DNA of 64,000 nucleotides from Ruminococcaceae bacterium YAD3003 (GTDB lineage Bacteria; Bacillota; Clostridia; Saccharofermentanales; Saccharofermentanaceae). The DNA is taken from NCBI GenBank assembly GCA_900107185.1, contig FNPA01000010.1, positions 62,001-126,000 on the forward strand, written 5' to 3'. Numbering within the stretch: position 1 is the first letter of the stretch; every line of letters begins with the position of its first letter. The notes beneath the pieces are model-generated. The model was not told where the DNA came from, searched no databases, and was given only the letters and a program-made list of their open reading frames with translations. The position numbers were made by a program, and so were the translations under genes. This document shows positions 59,508-64,000 of the stretch, piece by piece.

Positions 59508-60467
59508 TCAATGCGCATAAACATAGAGACACAGTACCATGAGCTTGTCCTGTATACGCCTTGACTTCCTCCACAAAAGCTTCTTGTCGATCTGCTTGCC
59601 GTATCCGTATTTTACTATATTGAAACGGAATATCATGTGCAGGTATCTCTTGGTAAGATTTGCTTCGATGAGTTCCTGCAGAGGTTCTCCCTCGAGCACT
59701 TCATCGTAGTAATCGTAGAGTGCCGGATAGATCTTCATGAGCGAATCAACATGGGCCTTCAGATTCTTTGATTTAGGGTTCATGATCGAACCCTTACGGA
59801 TCCTGTAACGGTAGATCTTCTCAGGGATATAATGAATGCTCTTCGCGTTGATCATGACCTTCGGAACCCAGTATTCATCCTCGTGTATAAGACCGGGTTC
59901 AAAATAAAAACCGTTGTCAACCAGATAGCTTCTTCTGTATGCACCGAGCCATACTGTGGCGACGAAATTGCCGCTGTTTCTGATGAGCTCTTCAAGGAGT
60001 TTCTTGCCATCATATGTACGTTCTGTTTTCTCGAGTCCGGTATGCGAGAAGAAATCTTCTTTTTTGGATGCCATCGAACCGCCGTCTTCGATAGTGAGCT
60101 CGCTGTCCCACAGGAACATGTCAACATCGGAAACCACTGCGAGTTTAATTACTTTCGCGAAGAGATTGGGGACAACTTCATCATCTGAGTCGACGAAACT
60201 CACATATGTTCCGCGCGCCTCTCTGATACCGAAATTTCTTGCGGCCGAAGGTCCCTCATTATTTCTGTGGAAAACCCTGATGTTGCTGTATTCATCTGCC
60301 AGTCTGTCAGCTAACGTGCCTGACTCATCTGTTGATCCGTCATCAATAAGAATGATCTCGACTTCTTCAATACCGGAAGTTTTGAACAGCGATTCAATAC
60401 ACTTGGAAAGATAATTTTCCACGTTAAAGACGGGTATGATAACAGAGAGACTGGGATTGTCCGGCAT
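59508..60467 (-). CDS. Family 2 glycosyltransferase
   Basis: A 319-residue GT-A enzyme. The nucleotide-sugar-binding SVIIPVFNVENYLSKCI (residues 7-23), ILIDDGSTD and metal-binding DSDD (VSFVDSDDEV) are intact. There are no membrane helices. It should transfer a sugar to a glycan acceptor on the cytoplasmic membrane. It starts 13 bp after the Alg13-like gene. Confidence 0.93.
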   Translation of the reverse strand: MPDNPSLSVIIPVFNVENYLSKCIESLFKTSGIEEVEIILIDDGSTDESGTLADRLADEYSNIRVFHRNNEGPSAARNFGIREARGTYVSFVDSDDEVVPNLFAKVIKLAVVSDVDMFLWDSELTIEDGGSMASKKEDFFSHTGLEKTERTYDGKKLLEELIRNSGNFVATVWLGAYRRSYLVDNGFYFEPGLIHEDEYWVPKVMINAKSIHYIPEKIYRYRIRKGSIMNPKSKNLKAHVDSLMKIYPALYDYYDEVLEGEPLQELIEANLTKRYLHMIFRFNIVKYGYGKQIDKKLLWRKSRRIQDKLMVLCLYVYAH

Positions 60468-60480
60468 GTCGGTCGTTACC

Positions 60481-60975
60481 TCATTCGAATAACTGGTCTA
60501 CTATCTTTGTAAACTCCTTACAGAATTCAACGTTGAGCAAATCAGGTGTCGTGTGATTCATATCTTTAATTATCTCATCATAATGCTCGAGAGCATAACC
60601 TAATTTATTGATATCTTCGATCAGGATTATATTGTTTCTCTGTTCCTTGAGTTTCTTGCCGATCTCGAACTGATGGTCATCAACGTGTTCGCCGTACATG
60701 TGGCGTCTGGGTACAACGATCGGAACCTTCCCGAGTTTTAACACCTCAATGTAGCAGCAGGGGCCGCCGTGCGTAACAACGATCCGGGCATCCTGAATGA
60801 ACTGGTCCATCTCGTGCTGGAGATAAAACCTCTGCCATTTGCAGTTTTTGGGCTCGATCTTCGAATATCCGGTCTGGATTATTACTTCCTCGTCGTGGCT
60901 CGCCGCCCAGTTGTCCATATATTCGACAAGGCGGTCAAATTGTTGTTCGTGGGTTCCGACAGTAACACAGATCAT
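60481..60975 (-). CDS. Glycosyltransferase subunit, Alg13/PssE-like (donor-binding half)
   Basis: A 164-residue protein equal to the C-terminal half of a GT-B transferase. The UDP-sugar-binding pattern is seen in VTVGTHEQQFDRL, THGGPCCYIEVL and VVVPRR. It cannot work alone; the partner is the preceding gene. I chose the ATG at 60975, two bases after the partner's stop, over an upstream in-frame start in the partner gene. Confidence 0.88.
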   Translation of the reverse strand: MICVTVGTHEQQFDRLVEYMDNWAASHDEEVIIQTGYSKIEPKNCKWQRFYLQHEMDQFIQDARIVVTHGGPCCYIEVLKLGKVPIVVPRRHMYGEHVDDHQFEIGKKLKEQRNNIILIEDINKLGYALEHYDEIIKDMNHTTPDLLNVEFCKEFTKIVDQLFE

Positions 60976-60977
60976 GA

Positions 60978-61442
60978 TTAGAAAAGACTCCCTATATAAA
61001 TTGCTTTGGGGCAGATCTTTTTCATCTCTTCCCACTGGACTATAAATACATCAGCCATTTTATAGCACAATTTGCCGCTCATGGACATCTTATCGAACCT
61101 GTCGAAAGTCTCAATAAAGATAAGCTTTTTACGCATGAGTTTGCCTATAAAGAAAAACGGAACAGCCGGAGCCGCACCTGCCGAAATAATGAGATCCGGC
61201 CTCTCCTTACGGAGGATCTTAATTGCTCTGTGAGTGTTGATAATTAATGCCTTGATGCTTCTGTTAGAAGGATAATAAACAGGATATATCCGTTCTCCCT
61301 GCAGCTGGCTCCTCGCATCCTGCTTGTCAAAAGTGGCCCAAAAACGGTCCTTATCTTCCCAAAATGGTTTCAACTTATAGAGGTGGTCCAAATGCCCGCC
61401 AGACGAGCCCACCAAACATACCTTTATTTTTTTGTTGCACAT
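60978..61442 (-). CDS. Glycosyltransferase subunit, Alg14/PssD-like (membrane-anchored half)
   Basis: A 154-residue protein equal to the N-terminal half of a GT-B enzyme (VCLVGSSGGHLDHLY, then APAVPFFFIG). Such Alg14/PssD proteins recruit the donor-binding subunit to the membrane, and together transfer a sugar in polysaccharide synthesis. The start is uncertain: ATG at 61442 is in front of CNKKIKV but the AGGGG before it is only one base away; upstream in-frame codons reach 61475. Confidence 0.82.
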   Translation of the reverse strand: MCNKKIKVCLVGSSGGHLDHLYKLKPFWEDKDRFWATFDKQDARSQLQGERIYPVYYPSNRSIKALIINTHRAIKILRKERPDLIISAGAAPAVPFFFIGKLMRKKLIFIETFDRFDKMSMSGKLCYKMADVFIVQWEEMKKICPKAIYIGSLF

Positions 61443-61622
61443 ACCCCTGCTTATCGCCGCTCCCGAAAACGGCAATCACCCTTATTCCGATTTGTCTGAA
61501 ATACACCCTTCTATTCGAAACTATCCCTTTCTTTATTATAGGAAAAAAGATCTTCTTTTCAACTGCAACTTTTGGGGCCCCTTATCTGTATATATAGTAA
61601 CGAACCCACGGGAGGTAACGAG

Positions 61623-62453
61623 ATGAGGCACGGAACTCTTAAGATAATCTGTTGTACAGCGGCCGCCGCAACGGTATTAGCGTCCGTGGCAGGCTGTAAT
61701 GCTAAACCTGCAAAAACGCCTGAAACTACATCGGATACGTCTTATTCAGAAACAGAAACTTACTTAGAACCGGTTGTATCTCCTTATTCCGGTCAGTGGC
61801 CTGTGGATTCAGGTTCCCTAAACGGCCTTAAATACGACCTGGAGCCCATATCCCCTGAAAATGCGGCTCCGGCCAGAGGTTATTATGTTTACGGCCCGGA
61901 CGAAGGTGAATATCCCGTACTCATCATCATTGGTTCAGGCGAGTTCCCGACAGGCGGCTATGATGTCTGCATCGTCAATATGGAATATGACGGCAACGAA
62001 TTCACAGTTACTATAAGAGACATCGCACCAGAACCGGATGATATTGTGCCCGAGGTATTAACTTATCCCTCCATCGGAATATGCTTAAGTGATCTCCCCT
62101 CCTCTATCAGGGTCGTTGACGAGAACGGAAACGAATTAGAGCGTCTCGACACATATATCCCGGAATATGAGGTCGAACCCGGATGGATCGCGGTTATCCA
62201 AAACGGCGCCGGCGAGATCATTTATAAGACTTATGTTTACGAGACAGATGATGGTAAGTATTCCTACATCAACGTGGTCTCAACAACGATCAGCTGGGGA
62301 TCTCCGAGGTGGAGAGATGTCGTCCACGGAAGCGGTATCGTTGATACCAGATCTGACATATATGAGGTAGCAAACGAATTCGGTTCCTGTGGCTACGTTT
62401 TATACCCTGACGATACCGAACTCCACAGCATCTATGATTTTATAAATGGTTAA
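61623..62453 (+). CDS. Lipoprotein of unknown function
   Basis: A 276-residue exported protein. The signal peptide ends in lipobox VAGC (Cys24), followed by a Thr/Ser/Glu-rich linker to about residue 45. The mature domain is acidic and beta-rich, without a recognised motif. I chose the ATG at 61623, behind GGGAGG. It is divergent from the glycan operon. Confidence 0.72.
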   Translation: MRHGTLKIICCTAAAATVLASVAGCNAKPAKTPETTSDTSYSETETYLEPVVSPYSGQWPVDSGSLNGLKYDLEPISPENAAPARGYYVYGPDEGEYPVLIIIGSGEFPTGGYDVCIVNMEYDGNEFTVTIRDIAPEPDDIVPEVLTYPSIGICLSDLPSSIRVVDENGNELERLDTYIPEYEVEPGWIAVIQNGAGEIIYKTYVYETDDGKYSYINVVSTTISWGSPRWRDVVHGSGIVDTRSDIYEVANEFGSCGYVLYPDDTELHSIYDFING

Positions 62454-62490
62454 TTGGTACACTCCTTTAAAGTAAAACAGCGTACCGGAG

Positions 62491-62516
62491 GCCGGCATTT
62501 CGAACGAAGTGCCGGC
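62491..62516 (+). terminator. Terminator of the lipoprotein gene
   Basis: GCCGGCA (62491-62497) and TGCCGGC (62510-62516) form the stem; a weak T run (TTCTGGTTTT) follows. Confidence 0.7.
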
Positions 62517-62628
62517 TTCTGGTTTTCGCGAAGTCATACGAATTACCCTAAATATAATTAATTTATAAAAACATCGAAGTTGCTTTTTATTGTATATTAA
62601 GAGGGATTTCTATCGGGGGATAATTCAA

Positions 62629-63561
62629 ATGAGTACAGTTACGGAAAGCATTGTAAACGAGGTCAAGAAGGCGATCAGCGGTAAGGACCATATCATTGCG
62701 CAGACTCTGACGGCAATTCTCGCGGGTGGACACATCCTTATGGAAGACGTTCCCGGCGTTGGTAAGACCACTATGGCACTCGCATTCTCGAGAACGATGG
62801 GCCTGGATTACGGACGTGTACAGTTCACGCCAGACGTTCTGCCTTCTGATATCACGGGATTCTCCCTCTACGACAAGAAAACAGAAACTATGAAGTACCA
62901 GCCCGGTTCTATCTTCCACAACCTGTTCCTCGCAGACGAGCTTAACCGTGCATCTTCACGTACCCAGTCCGCTCTCCTCGAAGCGATGGAAGAGAGCAAA
63001 GTAACTGTCGACGGCAGCACGTATCTTCTTCCGAATCCTTTTATAGTAATCGCAACGCAGAATCCTGCAGGTTCATCCGGTACATCTCTCCTGCCTGACT
63101 CACAGGTCGACCGTTTCATGATCAGGGTATCCATGGGTTATCCGTCTGCATCGGCAGAGAAGGCTCTTATCGACGCGCGAAAGAACGGTGTAAATCCGTT
63201 AGACAGCGTAAAGCCTGTCTGCGATACCAGAATGATCCTGCAGATGCAAAATGATGTTAATAACATTTTTATCCACGAGAAGATAATCGACTATATCGTT
63301 ATGCTCGTAAACAAGACCAGAGGTCACGCTGACCTGGAACGAGGCGGAAGCCCCCGTGCCACACTGTCGCTCACCTCTATGGCCAAGGCATATGCTTATC
63401 TGTCAGGAAGAAACTACGTTATTCCTTCTGACATCCAGAAAGTATTTCTCCCTGTTATCGCACACAGACTTATCCTTACTCCCGAAGCGGAAGTAAACGG
63501 CAAGAATCCTGTTGAGATAGCCCAGGAGATCATCAAAGCAGTTCCTACTCCCAAGGTCTGA
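62629..63561 (+). CDS. MoxR-type AAA+ ATPase
   Basis: A 310-residue ATPase with Walker A GVPGVGKT (about residues 44-51), Walker B FLADELN, sensor 1 (VIATQNPAGSSG) and the arginine finger region. MoxR ATPases are chaperones that activate or assemble metal-dependent or surface complexes, usually with DUF58 and von Willebrand proteins. I chose the ATG at 62629, with GGGGGA upstream. The DUF58-like gene follows after 8 bp. Confidence 0.95.
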   Translation: MSTVTESIVNEVKKAISGKDHIIAQTLTAILAGGHILMEDVPGVGKTTMALAFSRTMGLDYGRVQFTPDVLPSDITGFSLYDKKTETMKYQPGSIFHNLFLADELNRASSRTQSALLEAMEESKVTVDGSTYLLPNPFIVIATQNPAGSSGTSLLPDSQVDRFMIRVSMGYPSASAEKALIDARKNGVNPLDSVKPVCDTRMILQMQNDVNNIFIHEKIIDYIVMLVNKTRGHADLERGGSPRATLSLTSMAKAYAYLSGRNYVIPSDIQKVFLPVIAHRLILTPEAEVNGKNPVEIAQEIIKAVPTPKV

Positions 63562-63569
63562 TCAGTCTT

Positions 63570-64000
63570 ATGCTGAGGACGTGGCTCACATACTCAGTTG
63601 CGTTAATTGGTACCTTCATCTTTTTCCTGTGTTACAAGATGTGGGTCTCATGGTATTGCCTGGTTGTACTGCTGGCCCTGCCGGTCATATCGATCATAAT
63701 CTGCATCGTTGCCGCTAACACGATGGTATGCGGTTTTAATATGCCAAAAAATCTTCGTATCGGTGACGAAGCCTATATCACGATGAAGACTTCAGGCTTT
63801 GCAACTTTCCTCTCAAACTGCAAAGTAAAGATGATCATCAGGGATGAGATGGGAGACTCCCAAAAATATGTAACTGTAAAGATCCACGATAACGGAGTAT
63901 CGAAGATCCCTCTGGATACTTCACACTGCGGCGCTTATTCATTCAAGGTAAACAAGTTGATCGTTTACGACCTCTTAGGTTTCTTCCGTCTGAGCGTTAA
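63570..64000 (+). CDS. DUF58-like membrane protein, cut by the right edge
   Basis: The frame from ATG 63570 is open for 143 codons to the end of the window. Two membrane helices are near residues 8-24 and 28-48, then a beta-rich extracytoplasmic or cytoplasmic domain of about 90 residues. The MoxR neighbour and helix-plus-beta layout fit the DUF58 family, but the diagnostic C-terminal part lies outside the window. Confidence 0.65.
   Translation, partial: MLRTWLTYSVALIGTFIFFLCYKMWVSWYCLVVLLALPVISIIICIVAANTMVCGFNMPKNLRIGDEAYITMKTSGFATFLSNCKVKMIIRDEMGDSQKYVTVKIHDNGVSKIPLDTSHCGAYSFKVNKLIVYDLLGFFRLSV

Overview
The window looks like chromosomal DNA of a low-to-mid GC, Gram-positive anaerobe of the Clostridia, probably a gut or rumen fermenter; this is inferred from gene content, not from a marker gene. 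Pointers are a T-box leader on pheST, strong AGGAGG ribosome sites, lipoproteins with Thr/Ser/Glu-rich linkers behind the lipobox, many c-di-GMP enzymes, GH127 and GH5 glycosidases, and XRE, LytTR and OmpR regulators. I see no phage, plasmid, insertion sequence, CRISPR array, rRNA or tRNA gene.

Layout. 1-9970: zinc-ribbon proteins, an esterase, a Nudix hydrolase, a small XRE/membrane operon, a tandem cyclic-nucleotide-binding protein, a lipoprotein, a GH127 arabinofuranosidase and a TPM-like membrane protein. 10-17.5 kb: a propeller plus solute-binding lipoprotein, a phytoene-desaturase-like oxidoreductase, an NPF-repeat membrane protein, a serine hydrolase and gene remnants. 17.6-21.4 kb: pheST with its T-box. 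21.6-28.7 kb: a papain-like protease overlapping a diguanylate cyclase, a LacI-sensor/GGDEF fusion, a second serine hydrolase and a GNAT enzyme. 28.7-34.7 kb: a decayed zinc-ribbon gene, a two-component system, a PD-(D/E)XK-like gene bracketed by repeats, GNAT, ProC-like and XRE genes. 34.7-39.2 kb: a divergent GGDEF and GGDEF-EAL pair, then mnmA. 39.3-47.8 kb: two CPBP proteases, a LytTR/DUF3021-like pair and an M13 peptidase/ABC transporter operon. 47.9-53.7 kb: mazEF, a LuxC/LuxE-type fatty-acid reductase pair, a methyltransferase, CorA and a nitroreductase. 53.8-64 kb: an XRE membrane regulator, an abundant-looking small protein, an ABC-F ATPase with an attenuator leader, GH5, a glycan-assembly operon with a split Alg13/Alg14-type transferase, a lipoprotein, and a MoxR/DUF58 operon cut by the right edge.

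Themes. Four GGDEF/EAL proteins lie within 15 kb (23-38 kb). Three divergent promoter regions share a TTAAG-N5-GTTAA motif with an 11-bp repeat, suggesting a common OmpR/PhoB-class regulator. The most unusual sequence-level feature is a multicopy family of about 105-120 bp multi-hairpin elements built from GTGTAGTAA/TTACTACAC words at four loci, with two simpler hairpin-rich loci (12.6 and 39.2 kb) of similar style. All lie at gene 3' ends, and two same-orientation copies bracket the PD-(D/E)XK-like gene. The ABC-F gene has a complete-looking translational attenuator (six-codon ORF, terminator, competing stems).
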